DNA of 64,000 nucleotides from Varroa destructor (GCF_002443255.2 NW_019211457.1:23441709-23505708), one strand, 5' to 3'; shown: positions 1-14,314, counted from the first letter of the stretch. Numbers and translations are program-made. The notes: a model not told the origin generated them from the sequence alone.

Positions 1-1764
1 TCAAATAGGTGATCGCGAAATTCAACGTTTCGTTCAATATGGATGGCTGTACTTTGAGAAAGACTTTGACGAGAAGCGAGAAACGTACGACTACGCTAGT
101 ATGTACATATGTAGTCGTTAGGAGAAGAAAGGAACGAAAATATTTGGCTATAGTAATACGGAAACAAACACATGACATATTTAAAAAAAACGTACGCTTC
201 CATGCTAGTCTATTGCATTTTCAACATGCACCATTGTCATGTGCACGGTTTGATCTGTTCGTTATTGGAGCAATGTGCATGTTTCGCATTACTGGAGCAG
301 GTGTAGAATTAAAAATTTTCGAGTTATTTTTCAATTGGTCAAAGGGCTTTTGGCCCTCCCTGTATATATGGACAAAAACAAATAGCCATAATGGTTTATT
401 TCCTGGCTGTATGTACAGGCCTCGTGGTAACAAACAAAACGTAAGGAAAGTGATATATATGTCAGTGTATTTGTACGCTCGCCTTGGATCACGTGTCTAA
501 TGTGAACCCGCCACGTTAGCTTTGTGCGTGGTTTTGGTCGGAGCTTCTCGGCAATGTATGGTAGGTTAGGCGGTTTCATTACTTAAAAAAAAAAGGAAAG
601 GATTCCCAACTTGAGTGGATTATATGCACATTGCTTTAATTAAATCAAAGATTTAAGAAGGTCTGAAAAAAGAGATCACACAGCGTATTTTCCTCATCAA
701 GTCTCGAATGATCTATCTTGGCTTTGCCCCTCTTCCATCCTACTCAACCCTTTATCAGCTTTCTTGTATTGTTTCTTCTCTGTGAGCGATTAATCCCTAT
801 ACTCAATACTCATGTATGTCATTCCCGCGGCTCTATTGTCCCGTTGTTCTCGTTAGACAATGTGTGCTTTGTAGACACTTATTCACATGGCGCAGCAGGA
901 CCTATCACCACGCTGCACCTGATCACCAATACCTCATGCCAAGCACACGTGGTAGCCTAGCTATAAATCGGGTATAGACGCGGTTTGTGCTTCGAGTCAC
1001 CCGTCTGAAGCAACGGCAGTTCTTAGCGTAACACTCGAAAGATTTATCGAAATAATTATTGCCATTTCCCCTAATATTATCAGGCTGGTGATGGTCCTTC
1101 TATTTACATAAGTATCTTAAACACATATTTTGAATTGGGCTTTAGCCGGCGCGTGACATAGATCGGACGTCGACTCCCATTTTAGATGGAACTTTGCTTA
1201 TTCACTGGCCCAGATTTCTAACCCGCGTTCGTTTTACTCTGCAAAAATGTGCACCATACACATACAAAGCTATCCGGCGTTTAAGCAATTCGATTGCTTC
1301 GCTCGCACCTCTGCATTGCGTCTTGCGTAGATAGTTCGAGACGACTCAACCAGATCATTTCTAAGTGAAAAAATATTTTACGAACCGTAGTTTACCTTCA
1401 CAGCCACTCAAATGCAAATTCTATACCATCGACTGGTAGTACAGAAGCGTTATTACTGAGATTTTTTTGGATATACCACACCTGTACCATGCACGAGGCT
1501 TTGCGCGTATTCCTAACACGATCACCACTGATTTGCGTAGACAATAGATTTTTTCCTCCTAAATATCGTTCGTGAAACATCTTTCACAGCTAACCTACTA
1601 AGAGTTACGTACACCTTAATTTATCTCCGACCGTAACCACTTCGCGAGTTTTAACTAAAATACGGCGACATCAACGCCCGCCCGTGAAACCATACTCTGG
1701 CTTGCCAACCGCCAGCAATCGTTCCCCCAATGGAAGCTCCCTCAAACGATTTTTTAGATTCTAA

Positions 1765-1935
1765 GAGCTTAATATATTCCGACGGTTCTTTACGGGGGCA
1801 AATCTGCCGCCCTCTTTACCATTTAGCGCAGTCTGTGATCCTGGTAGTCAGTTCTCCCACATCGACCAGAGGATGCCGGAAAACTTATTCCCGCAACATT
1901 GTACGGACGAAGCTTCGCCTGCTTCCAAAAAGTGA
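1765..1935 (+). pseudogene. Possible retroelement protease fossil
   Basis: A 56-codon open segment without ATG contains VCDPGSQFSHI at about 1834-1866, resembling the D-S/T-G-S/A motif and following residues of retroviral-type aspartic proteases in BEL/Pao or Gypsy elements (usually LLDSGSQxSFI). The surrounding 1.6-3.75 kb is GC-richer and pyrimidine-rich compared with its surroundings, and it holds several medium open frames on both strands, none continuous. It may be a decayed element, but the match is short and could be chance. Confidence 0.2.
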
Positions 1936-4900
1936 CTGTTTGACATAGGCGGCGTACGCGCGGTCTGTCCCCTTACGGATGTCGCTGTTGTATCCACAGC
2001 ATTACCAGTCTCAGCCCGCGAGCTTGAAAAGTCCGACATACGATTTTGGGCACGGAACGACTCTCAACAACTGACTGCCGTCTAAATGGAGAAGTTTTGG
2101 CCTTACCCATGAGACTGTCGCACAAGGTCCTCCAATCCCCCGACTACGCACACAAACATGGGTTGTCCCCTCAACGTTATCTACTAGTATAGTTCTACCA
2201 CTGGTTTCTATTTGCTTAATTGTGACGGCGTGCCTTTGCACTAATTTACGCTGAAAATCTGAATGGTCTGTTCAGCTGGCCACGATATTAATCTAGCGCA
2301 AGAAGCTTCAGAATCTCAACTGCGTCACTGGTAGTCTAATCATTGTGGAAAATATGCTTTCACGTAGTGTTTACATCCAAGCACCCATCGAATTGTAGAC
2401 CCACGAGTACGTTCTCATCCTGCGCATTCGTTTCATTATTGACTTCCCTTCTTCCAGCATGCGATCTTGCCACACAAAAAAATATTCACTCATTGAGGTT
2501 GTCTGCCATTCCAGCCAGGCCTAGAATACGTTTTAGCCAGAGCCGCTACTTACTCGGCTTGCCGTTTCAAGTGTACGTCGTAACACTGATAGAACAACGC
2601 ATATTTGCCTCAAACGATACACTGACCTACATTCTACAAGTAAATTACTCACTTCTTATATAGATACGCTCGTGTTCCACTCACAGATACTCGCAACAAT
2701 TGCCATTCCTATTGCCAGTCAGTTGGTTGTTCTCGTGATGCGCTGTCCTTCTTACCAGAGCCCCTGGTGACACTGTTTTCTCACCGCCCAATCGAAAACG
2801 AAACCTATTCTATCTTCTCTTTTATCTGCTGTATTCCAGCTCACTACCCATTTCCAAAAATGCGTTTTCTCTTCTAAACACAGTTCGATTTAACTGATAA
2901 TCGATCGCAAAGGCAAACTGGCGACCGCACTTACAGAGCTGTATAATGCAACTAGCTAGCACGTTGATAACCTTTTTTCCCTACGGCGACCCCCTCCCGG
3001 TACCCACCTTTTCTTAGTTAGCCTGGCCTACGTATACCACGCGTCTTATTATTCGTTTACCGACTTGGTTCAACACTAGGTCGTCACCGGAGATCATACA
3101 ATCTACAATGCTCTAACGGGCCCCATCTGCTAAAAAATACAACATGCGGACCATCGGCTGACGACTCGTTCATCTGGCGCATCCTATTCAGGATGACCCT
3201 AAGCCAGGGTGTTAAGGGTTACTATTTTTATAACCGCTGCCCACAAACTGCCCGCCCTCTCCAGTCCTGAAACGTCTTCTCGTTATGAATTTACTTTTCG
3301 TTTCCTGACAACCAGATTCACTGCCGTCGTGCGAAATCTCCTTGGCCTCAAGCGTCACACAGTGCCCCTGGCCATACAATATGTACCACGCTTCTCACAC
3401 GCTTGCCGATTACACTTTTCTACTACGATAGCGCGAACTTACAGTGTTGTTTATCTCATAGCTTCTACAGAGAACATCGACCTCTTCCTTGATTTTAACA
3501 GCGGTGCTTTACATCGGCGATGCGGAAACCGCCAACCCTCATACAAGATATCCCTAGTCGTTATTTTCACATGCGTCCTCGACCTTTTCAACCTCCGGCC
3601 AGACCTAACATCTGCTGAACACTTGCTTAAAACATCACTTCAGGCTTTTTTCCCGTCTCATCTCCTCTTCATGCAACCCTTCTATTACCTAATCTGAAAC
3701 TAATCTGTGCTATTCCGTGCGATATAATTGATCCCTATTTAGCTTATCCGTTCCATATTATTGCTCGTACAATAGTCCAAGTTTTCCGACTGTCAAAAAT
3801 CGATGCGGTTTTCTTCGAGGCATTAGCTTTGATATATCCATATTGGTTGTATTTCATACGTATTTTCTATGGGTATCCCTAGAGGATTGTAGACTTCGTC
3901 CATATGGGACTATGGCGGACCTTTCCTTGCTACGTAGGTATTATCCTACTAATAAAGAATTTATTTACTCGAACTACGAATGTTCCAGTTCGAATTCCAC
4001 AAAGCTCGAAACGATTTGTTTAAAAAAGATATCGCAACTGACATTGCCGCTAGCTACGGATGAAATCTGTCCGTTTGCGGCGATTTTTGAATACGCCAGT
4101 CTGTCTTAATCAAATCGGTCACGCGAACGGGGTCAGCTAGCAACCGAGAAAGGCTGTAATCGGCCAAGGTAGGAAGTACAAAAGAGAGTCGCTGGAATAG
4201 ATATGAAGAGAAACGAAAGAGGACGTACGCACCTATGAGAAAAGGGCGAAGCAAGACGTAACAAAAAGCCGAATAACCCCTTAACTCTAAAGAGAAACAA
4301 GTAAAAGCCGTCTCCTGACTTGAAGCAGCAGAAGGTCAAGCTGACAACGTTGACGGTCGAAAAGTCGCCTTAAAGAAGCCGCATAGACCGAGTGTAAAGC
4401 ACAAGCCTTACTGATGATGGAAAGCAAGAAAAAGCGTAATGCGTTTTGGGATTAACAGTCCTGTACTTCTCCTGCCTTCCACGCACCTTTGGGTAACTGG
4501 CAATTCCATTGCCTCTCTTACTCTGTCTTTATTCGTGTCTGCACAGAGGTGCGCTAGCTCAGCTTCTATTCCCTAACGATTGGCGGTGTTAAAATCTCAA
4601 CTTGAGCATTCCGAATACAGCGCAAGCTGGGCCGATGTGGCAAAGGATAGTAAATGGAAGGAAGCGGCACGAAAGTGGCGATGCTTGAGTAGTCCTGCAG
4701 GGCCAATGACAGCTCGATCTGCACCATTGGGAGACACCTCTATAATCACTTGGGATAGAATGACCTACGTGTAGTCATTTGCCCCCTCGTGATCTACAGG
4801 TTCCTTTTGGTTAGCGAAAATAGCATAGCAACTATTTCCAGATGATCTTGTTGGCCGCATTTAGTTTAAGTAAGCATTCATGATGGCGTAGCGAAATGAC

Positions 4901-5998
4901 GGCGAAATCCCATAGCGACTCATTTCGAGACTGCGTCTAAAAATCTCATGCGAAACAGGTTAATGAAAGTGTGTAAAAAATCAAGTAAGCTAAACGTTGC
5001 TTAGCTGGAACACTCGGCTTGAACCCTGCTGTACGACGTGCGGTGTACAACCTGCACAGTTGAACCCAACGTGTCTATTTAGAGGTACAGGAGCTTCATT
5101 CTTGCAGCTAGACATAGCAGAATAATCAAGTTGAGCACTTCATGAAACTACCCAGATCTTGCAATGTTAGGTGGAAAAGTCAAAACATACCAGCTAACCA
5201 GCCAGAGTTTTTAAGTCTTGGTGGTGGCTCTAGACATATTTGAGTCCTTATATATGGCAATTTAATTCAACAGTCCTATGTAGTTACGACTTAGACGAAA
5301 CGAGAAAAGTTGTATTAGTTAAATATTTCGATATAAAAAATGTTCAGTAGATGATGGCCCGGCCCCTTACATGGGCTGCATTCTAAACGCAGCGTCGTAA
5401 TTTAAAATGTACTGGCATTTTTACAATAAGAGAGATACTAATGTGTATTGTCTAGTAGGACATAACTTACGCTAATGGGAATGCACAATATTTCGACTGG
5501 GTGCCTATCCAGCGCTAGTCCGCTATTAAAGTACGTTACGTTACGTAACGTTGTGCGTAACTATGCTGCACATTATAACTATTGCTAAAGAAAGTTACTA
5601 ATAATTTTAAGTTTCCTGAACGTAATGCGCACACTCTAATGTCAACTTCAATGTTTATTTTTGTTATAAGGGAACTTTTATAAGAGAACATAAGAAAAAA
5701 TTTATGTTATAAGAAAGATGTTTCCCTAAATACTTGATTTTCGTTTTTTTGTTAGCCAAATACTATGCAATAGAGCTCCTTTAATATTACTCTCTATAGT
5801 ATCGATCATATTTTTTCGATGCAGACACGAACTGGCCTGAGAACACGGTGTTCATTGTTTAATTCGACTAACATATAAACGTCCGATGTCGCCCATAGAT
5901 GACGGTAAATGTCATCATGTCCGGTCCGCGTGTGGTAGAAAACATCGCTCAGGCCAGGCAAGTCTCACAGACGCTAGAAAACACTCAAGGTCACTTAC

Positions 5999-6032
5999 GG
6001 TAGCCAACTGTATATCCAAAATCAACACATGG
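5999..6032 (-). CDS. Candidate next exon downstream of 9910
   Basis: A good acceptor (tcacacgttctgcccaaag|CC) and a strong donor (GGCTACC|gtaagt) frame 34 bases on the minus strand. The acceptor accepts phase 0, as needed after the exon ending at 9910, and that frame is open, reading PCVDFGYTVGY plus one base. It is short, has no recognised motif and lies 3.9 kb from the previous exon, so chance is a serious alternative. Confidence 0.15.
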
Positions 6033-9000
6033 CTTTGGGCAGAACGTGTGAGGAAATATGGGTGGCTATACGTTATGTACACGTATTTCTAAGCAGCAAG
6101 CGCAACACGTATAGCTGGAACGGTATCATAGTTACGAAGTTATTTTATCGGCTAATTATAGTAGTTTGCGCTCTTTATTAAACGCATGCACGATCGCAAT
6201 AATAGTACGACAGTGACGAACCTACTTGCCCGAGGCGGCAATTTGACTTCGAACTATAATAAAGAGACGTTGAGTAAATTTATTTGATCTGGCCTTGTTT
6301 GCTTCAGCAGGTATATTGGGGAAAATTTCTTTTCAGTAAACAAAAAATCTTCGTTGTTTTTAACCATAAAACCTGCGTGGATTTCTAAGTATTAGATAAA
6401 TCGTCTTTGTTCTTCGTGAAGGCATTTCTCGTTCTGATTCTTTCTTTGTTGAAACTGTAATAAAGATTGAGCTTCATTTAGTTTCTAAACGATTACTAGA
6501 GATAGGGAAAACCTGCCCCGTAACTGAAAAACAACGGTATTGCTAGTTTGTATCAGGACATATTTCCGCACTCCATTATATGCACATTTTGTTCGCTGTG
6601 TATAGTACTTGCATAAATTAGATGGAAACAGGGTGTCTTAAATGTTTCTGCGGGAAAGATCTAGGAAAATAGAAATATGTTTTTAATTGATTCACTCCTT
6701 CAGTCTTTCAATATATATTTAACATATTTAGTTTTCTGTATTCAACATAACGTGTAAGTAGATACTAAATAATACATATACGAGTGACAAAGACGATCTT
6801 GAGACAAGAAACATGTGGGCGAAAATCCCCTAATCGCTCAAGATACGCCACCGCTATGACAACTAATCTAGTAATTTTAAATGTTCAGTTAAAGACGAGC
6901 GTCAATATTTATGCAGTTTCGTATGCTAGAATTTCATTTTTCACTTGGAAAATTTAGTAAGTTTCAAAAATTTCTCATTTCTAAGCTACACAATTTTCGA
7001 ATTTATAATCAGATCTGTTTAGGGCATAATTCCTGGGCCGCTTTTGGCAGCCGTTCCCTTTTACGACCACTGCTAACGCGATTCCCAAGCGCCACTATAA
7101 AGAAGATACGTAGGGAACGTATCAAATGGTTTTCATTGCTAATTGGCCATTCGAAGCAACGTTTTTACGTCTGGCAGACGGAGGAGATAGGAATACAAAT
7201 GAAGTCGGCGCACTTTTGCACTGAATTGCTGAAGTTGCGTGGTGGGCGTAATGAATAATAACTAGTATGTCTATCCATTGTAGCAGCTGGGATCCTCCCT
7301 CCGTAGCGCACGGCTTTGCATTAATTCATTAAGCACAAAAGTAATGGAAGGATGCCCTCCCATCCTATTTGGTCAAAAACGCCCCTATCTGCTACGATTC
7401 TCCTTGTACGAAGAGAAGGCTCAATGGTAAACATTTCAATTTGCCGCACAGTATTTCGCAGTACCAAACAGATGAAGGGTGTTTTGAAACGATAGTACAA
7501 CACGGATCGAAGCAAAATGGATAAGGTAAAAGTTAGGCTAACTTAACTTCCTAGCAAGAAGCAATCAAGTTGAACACCCTGTGAGTCGATAGCTTTATCA
7601 GTTCAACGAGCAGAAAATACGTCACTTGTTCTTTAATCCAGTGAATGTTTTAGCATCAGTTCAGCATTGACAAGAGATAGCCGCTATTGTCTAGAATAAG
7701 CTGCCCTTGATAATCTGACGCTATGAGGTATGCTCTATACTCAGCCTTCGTTACTGTTACGTCTGTTATTGCGTCTAGATAGTTTGCCGTGCGTATTCGT
7801 CGTATTGCGAGAATTATTTGTGGACATTTTGAGATCTACTATTCGTCGAACTTGTTTACTCTAAATATTGGTCACGTCTTCAATGCTGAAATCATGGCCA
7901 AGTTGGCCTAAAATGGCGTTCGTTACTATCTTATGAAGTTCTAGAATTAAGGACCGACCTCTTTGTTTGTTGCATGCTCGACCTCAAACACATGGTTCGT
8001 TCTGCAGTATACAATTCCACTACCCGTAACTGGCATTTCCTGCCTATGGCACTCTCGAGTGCGATCTTTTAACTTTGACGCGATACTAATAACCGATCAC
8101 CTACTTACTTTTGATGACTATCGTTAAAACTGTTTTAACGGCATTTGATACATTTACATTCACGTGTCGATAGTAAAATTTCAAGCTCTGCAAGTGTCTA
8201 CTGTACGTAAATCTCCGTGAGATATTTGTGGATACACAAAAATGGTCATGAGGCCCGCAGCTGAATGTCCCAAATGGGTCAATCGTAATATTTAGTGTGA
8301 GACCATAAATGACTGGGGATATTTCGCCGTTGATGAGACGCCGTTTCAATATATGCGAATAATTAGCAATGTGTTGTCTCAATGGGTTCGTAAATAAGTA
8401 ATTATTTAGAAGACGTTTTCTTAAAAATAGTTTATAAGTAAATAGTTAGTAGGACCATGATTTGCTAGGCCGTTAACAAGGTGAAGGCTATGTTCTTTGA
8501 GCGTTTAATAGTGAGAACAGGTTTGCAATGAAGTTTTTCTGGCTTCGTCAAGAAGGAATTACATAAGATTTCATTAGGCCATCGAGTTACGACGTTTGTT
8601 AAAATATCGAAATCGAAAAGAACGATAAACGTATGAAGCTATTTTACTGTCGTTCAAAACTGCTTGTTCGGTCTGCCCAGAATAAAACATATCCAAATAT
8701 ATCGTTCTAACCTTGTAAGACTTCAAAACATAACACAATGACGATCTTATAGCCTGTGGGGATTTTCCTAGAAATACTCTCGCTAGTGGGTTTGATTTTT
8801 AACATTTTCATCATTAGATCTGCAATTGAAGTATATTCTGGATGGGATCCAACCGTCATCGAATCGTTATTTATCAAATACAGGTTACCATTCACAATGG
8901 AAAATCCATTTACTAAAGACCTATATTTGTCAAATGTCTGTAGATATGTGTCTGGGCTCTAACTTCTAGTAAACCTGACGAACGGGCTTCACTTTCTGTT

Positions 9001-9909
9001 TTGCCGTTCTTTTTTGAAAAACGAGTGCCTGGTGTCGGATGTTGTTGTCTGCGTCCCTAGCCAGTCCACAACGGTCTCTGAGAGGCTTGGCCTTCCCGCC
9101 ATGCTCATGTTTCCATAACAGGCATATCTCGTCACACCTTTTCCTTATGTAACAAACCGCTTCACAGTGAGTCACATTGTCAAAACACACACCGAGTTTC
9201 AGTGCTACGTAGATAAATAAAGGTAGCTATACTGAATATAGCACATATGCGCGCATAGGCAATCCTCAAATTAGTACTGTCAAATTATTGTAGCTCCACC
9301 CAAAGTGTATATAGAAATCATATTTAGTTAAAGTCATTGGGAAAATGCCACCCAAGCTATCAATGTATAACTGAAAGCTTCCGATTAGAGAACAGGTATT
9401 TTTTACATAAGAAGCTTCCAGTTGTAGCCAGCCTTTTGTCGGAAATCTAATATTTCTTTTTTTTTTACTTATCAATAATGTCAATACTAACCGCCCACAT
9501 TTTATTGCATCTTAAAATGACCAATTGTCAACAAATTTAGCTAATTATCATTAATAAATACTAAAGTGATTGCCATTGCTTATGGTTTGTTTAGAATAGA
9601 AAGATCAGATATTCGAGAATATGCTGAGAGGTACAGCGTATAAAAAGCATAAGCTCGCTTATTCGGGATCGATTCAGACTGAATGCGGTCGGCTGATCAC
9701 CGAACACAATGGCCAATTTGTTCTTAATAATTCAATTGGCGAAGAACACATTGACTGATTAATCTGTCCCTGTGATGATTCTACTTGTGTTTAGCTTAAT
9801 GTGTATGGACATAAAATAACGTTTTTTTACGGACTGTTTTACGCTAGATTAGCTGGCGAAAGAAAGCTGCGCTATTGTAGTTATTTATATTGTGTCGTTA
9901 GATACTGAC

Positions 9910-9978
9910 CTGATCGTATCGTTGGTTGTAGTCGTCAGGACGTCCCTGCCATTCAGGATCGCTGTTACCTTCCTCATC
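9910..9978 (-). CDS. Short acidic exon (residues 500-522)
   Basis: This 69-base exon is phase 0 at both ends. The acceptor has a strong pyrimidine tract (cttttctcgtctatag|GAT) and the donor is GATCAG|gtcagt. It encodes 23 residues, starting DEEGNSDPEWQGRPDDYNQR and ending YDQ. It follows the basic exon at 18568 in phase and gives a sharp basic-to-acidic switch. No domain is recognisable. Because the length is a multiple of three and both phases are 0, it could be an alternatively used cassette. The next exon should start in phase 0 somewhere below 9910 or outside the window. Confidence 0.72.
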
Positions 9979-12900
9979 CTATAGACGAGAAAAGATCATA
10001 GAAGAGAAAAAAGCCGTACTCAATGTTGTATCACATGTTAATCCTAGACTTCTAACACACCCGAGAAAACGTACCACATCAACGCTTTCCAGCCGACGGG
10101 TTTACGCGGCCAACAGCGACCTTATCGGAATACAACCGTCTGCACCGATTTGCCGTTTTCCGTAAACCACACACTGTAACGGTGGATCAACGCCTATGGT
10201 TGCAAGTCTCATATCTAGTGTTGTTTATCAAGAGTACGTGGCTCCATTACGGTGCCGCTCCTTATCCACAGAACTGATACTGAGTTCACAAGCTTGCCTT
10301 TAAGCGCATTTCATGCAAGTCATCTCGACTCTCGCTCGTGCAGTAGCGCGATGCATTTGATAAGTCTGGCCATCATAACTCGCTATTCAGCCTGTTACCC
10401 AATAGCTACGTAACGGAAGCTGAACGCCGTAAAGTATCATAACAACCTCCCTCGGTCCAACAATGCATGAGCTGCTTTGGACTTACTATCGACCGCTGCC
10501 AATTCCATTCACTACTGATATCTACTACGGCCTGACCTTTTAATATATTATCCTTGACTCTTTAATGATTGTTAATTACTTGAGTCAGATGCTATGTTTG
10601 ATTAGCACCTAAATCACTTTGAAAAAAGGGAAAGTCGACTTGAATTTCAACCTTGAACTCAACCTAAAGCCAGGTTCAATGTGTCGTGGAACGAGAGCTC
10701 GAACGAACGGTACTGAGAGAAACTGAATGTAAAATTGGGTCGAGACGCTAATCCTCAACTCGATTGCATGTTGCTACTCTTTTTCACTGCAGCTTCCCTT
10801 GCGCATATTCCTATATTCATACTCCTGTCTTACCCTTCATATTCTTTCTATTCTGAGAAGCCAATCTGGCTAAGCTGCCTCTTTTAATGAATCGTTCAAA
10901 AACCTTCAGATGACGAGTGCCTTTTTCAGGACGGTATTGCCGTTTTGTCACGCATCCATCCTCACCATCACCGTCTCTGTTTACAATGCGTCGAGATCAA
11001 AATAGCTTCGCTGCTGCATTCCGGCGTACACTTATCCTCAACCTCTTCGCTGAGTGCCCGCTAGCGCTATTCGGTTGCCAAATAGATGTCAGCCTCGATA
11101 CACCTCCCAAACTCGCATAGTCTATGTCGACGAAACGACCATACGACCGCTAAGGTTGGCGGCCCACTCAACTGGATGCGTGAAGTCTGAGGTAAAAAGG
11201 TTTAAGTCTGTCATTCTCACGCAGATACAGGCTCACACATGGATCACCGGGGGGTACGCACTAACCGGTTACGGCAGTACGTAAGCTGGTAGGCACATGT
11301 CATTCCTTAAAGAACCCCTGAGAAATAAAAGACGGAGAAAAATCGGTCACGACTCAATGCTGATAACGGAAAAATGATTTTTTTCGCGTTTTTTCGTACA
11401 CAAAACTGGGAAAGCAGATAAGGACCAGAGAGAAAAAAAAAAGCGACAAATAAAGGAAGTGCAGATAGCAAGGAGAACTCTATTTAAGAGCGTAAACCTA
11501 AATTGAGGGGTAGTGAAGGAAAGAAACGAAGGGAGGCCAACCTTACGGACTGTATACGCCCCCAGCCCCGGAAATCCATTGTCAAACAACCAGACTCTCT
11601 ACTAAACCTCAATTCACCAAACTGTGCTATCGATCTTTGCTGACTCGACCAGTCCACTTTCTCTTTCTTTCGACGTTCTATTTATCATGTTTGCACTTTG
11701 ATACTTCTGCTACATATACTGCCATTAGTTCATTTACTGGGCTGTTACTAAGTCGTCGAGGCAATGCATCATTAGAAAGAATACTCTAGCCATTTCGTTC
11801 TCCGGATCTTAGCTCAAAAGAGCCGCTGCGACGTCCTCTCCAACTCTCCCTTTCTCCCGGTTTGTTCAGGTTTCTTTTTCATGTACATACATTTACGCCT
11901 TATATCTATTAGACGTAACTGCTGCAGCCACTGATTGTTATTATTTCTGGCCCACAACCATCATCTCAGTGTTCTGAACTTTGAGCGCACGTGCATGCGT
12001 AAAAAATGAACTAGCCACAACCGCCGATGCTAGATCGTTCTCAAAGCCAGAAACACGGATAAATAGAAATAGCAAGACGGAGAGTGAGGAGGAAATAGGA
12101 AAAAACCCCCAGGCTTTGGGGCCAGCGAAAGGAAGTTTTATGTACTCCCCAACGATTGAAGGGTGAGAGAAATGAGCAAAACGAGGGAAGTTTCGAAAGC
12201 GGCTGTCTCTGTCAGAAACACAGATAGAAACGGGGCAGTTTGCGAGAGCTTGATGTCGGTAACTTGCAAAATAAGCCCCAGAACTTGGCGCTGCAGGCGA
12301 GTTGTATGGCAGGATGTCTAGGAACCCGACAAAGAGATGGTAAAAATAAAGGACTAATTGGCATCGACATTGTGACAGACGCTGATGTGTATTTTAAAGA
12401 CGATTAGGTTTTTCTGGATACTTCCTTGTTCGTGGGATCCGCTTTGTTGGATTCCGTGGAATCTGTTAGGATTTACTTTTCGTTAGATCATTTTGGTTGT
12501 TTTAACCATTGGCCTTTCTAAGAGTTTCCCTTTGAACTGACATTTGCTCGATTTTACCCCTGAGTTGATCACAATTATTGACGCAGAGAAAAAAATCTAA
12601 TAGGAGTTTACCGTATTTGCATGCGTACTAGCTCCCATCAATTGTCGTTAGCAAATTTACTTATGATGATTTTTTAAGACAAATTTGTTTAACTAGAACT
12701 TCTACATTTGACGTACAAAGACGAAGGAAACTCGCACGTTTTCATCAAATGAAAATCACGATTCATGCCCTTCAGCGAGTACACAATGCCCATTCGCGGA
12801 TGTCGAAATGGCGCGTGATTTGTTCAGTTAGAACGTTAGTTGTGAGTTCGTCTTAATTGCCGCTAAATAAATGAGGAAAGTCCTAGTATTCTGTACCACG

Positions 12901-13859
12901 GCAGTAAACGCAATTATATCGCAACGATTTCTAGTGAGAGATAACATCAACACTTCATTGCAGAATCGCCTTTATTATCTAATAACTGGAAAGTTTGCCT
13001 GAACGCCGTTCGGCGTTAAGCCGCATCGTACTAAAAACATGTAGACAATATAACGCAGGTGGCCTGCCGGCTCAACTGGCACTAATACGCAAAAACGTTT
13101 TAGATTGTCGTTATTTACTGAAGACTGACACATCCAAAAACTAACTCTTCGTCCGTGCATACATGCATCAATATTTAAATGAGGACTTTAATAATCTGAC
13201 TCTTACTTGTTATCATCCATGGAGGTGTTTTTATGGCTTGTTGATTCATTTTTTATCAGAACATGATAAATTCGTGTTCGAGGAAACAAATAAAATGCGT
13301 AGTATAGGAGTGAGAGTATGGGTTTAAATGTAACTATTACGTTAGTCCTGTCGATTTCTGTTTGCTATTTTCCTTTTCTAATTATGCATCTGCTGACGAT
13401 CAAACGTGTGTGCAGATCTCTTCGCTGGCTCATTGTATCACAAAGGTTTAACCTGATTTTGAATTTTTAAGATGCATTAATCAGGTGTAATATCGACCGT
13501 TCTCTCACGTGGAAGAGCTAAGGAAGCAACCGATGGTAGTTTCTTCGCATACGGTGAGCATTCGAAGCGTACGTATAAGCTTATCGTGTAATTGCGTTCC
13601 TTCAAAGCTACCGAAGTGGAGCGAAGGGTTGAATACGGTAAGTCATTTTTAAGATATCTGTAACTAAACTATAAAGATTTGTTCACGTATCCCGAATTGT
13701 CGTCGTCGCCGCCGCCGCAGCTGTTGGCAAGAGGTGTGGAAAAGGCTGTTTTGTCACACTCAACACGTGCTCATCACTTGAACTTTTAACTCTGATGTAT
13801 AACAGCGATGTATAGCGTTTGAACATCAGCAAATAAATTACTAGAATAAATGAAAAAGC

Positions 13860-13880
13860 TTTTTTTTTTTTTTTTTTTTT
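13860..13880 (+). repeat. Poly-T run (21 T)
   Basis: A homopolymer run in the intron between 18568 and 9978. It could be the tail of a retroposon on the minus strand, but no element body was recognised next to it. Confidence 0.9.
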
Positions 13881-14314
13881 GGTAAAAATACTCTCTGCAC
13901 AGTAATAAAAGTATGCTTTTTCGGAACGGAAGTTGTCGGATATCGAAAAGTCTTTGCGAATTACTGGTTTTATCATGCACTAAAGTAAGTTTAAATTACG
14001 AATATTTAGGAACCAGTAGGTTTAAGTCGTGACGATGGTCGATCTTTCCCTATTTTGTTTCTCGCGGAAAATATATAGATTAAAATATGGTATTCTAGTG
14101 GTCAATATTGTTACGCACTCTTATGTCAACTTCATGAGTCATTTTTCACTCATTTGCAAAGCCTAAAGACTTAAGGTTCAGATATATGCGCGTTTGGAAA
14201 CACAATATCACGTGCCCGTGAATTACATTTGGTTCCATAGGGCGCCGTTGAGCTCCAAAACTGATACGTTGTTCGGTGATATTTGTAAACGGTGAAAACG
14301 CGAGAGGAGAGCGC

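Larger units (their letters stand above)
1..9909. other. Intronic or flanking sequence after the last supported exon
   Basis: No firm gene is present. At 1.6-3.75 kb there is a GC-richer, pyrimidine-rich block that may be a decayed retroelement, and at 4.11-4.44 kb a purine-rich block. ACGTTACGTAACGT (5538-5551) is a 14-base palindrome. A weak exon candidate is at 5999-6032. The longest open frame (plus strand, 9-500) has no recognisable content. If the gene continues beyond the window, all of this is intron on its minus strand. Confidence 0.6.

Noticed and set aside
9..500. Plus-strand open frame of 163 codons at the window start.
   Set aside because: No recognisable motif, arginine/lysine- and cysteine-mixed random-like content, no splice or promoter context. 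The length is expected by chance in 64 kb of six-frame sequence.
3209..3697. Plus-strand open frame of 162 codons in the pyrimidine-rich block.
   Set aside because: The frame probably stays open because pyrimidine-rich DNA has few stop codons; no family recognised and no ATG (it begins with an alternative codon).
8966..9190. Minus-strand frame and an overlapping one that look coding-like, with a CAG|gttta end.
   Set aside because: The entry phase does not fit the exon at 9910 (a stop appears in phase 0), and the donor is weak.
13685..13719. Arg-rich microexon candidate after a strong pyrimidine tract (LRRRRRRQFGI).
   Set aside because: It depends on a GCC/GTC trinucleotide run, and the only in-phase donor (gtttag) is poor.
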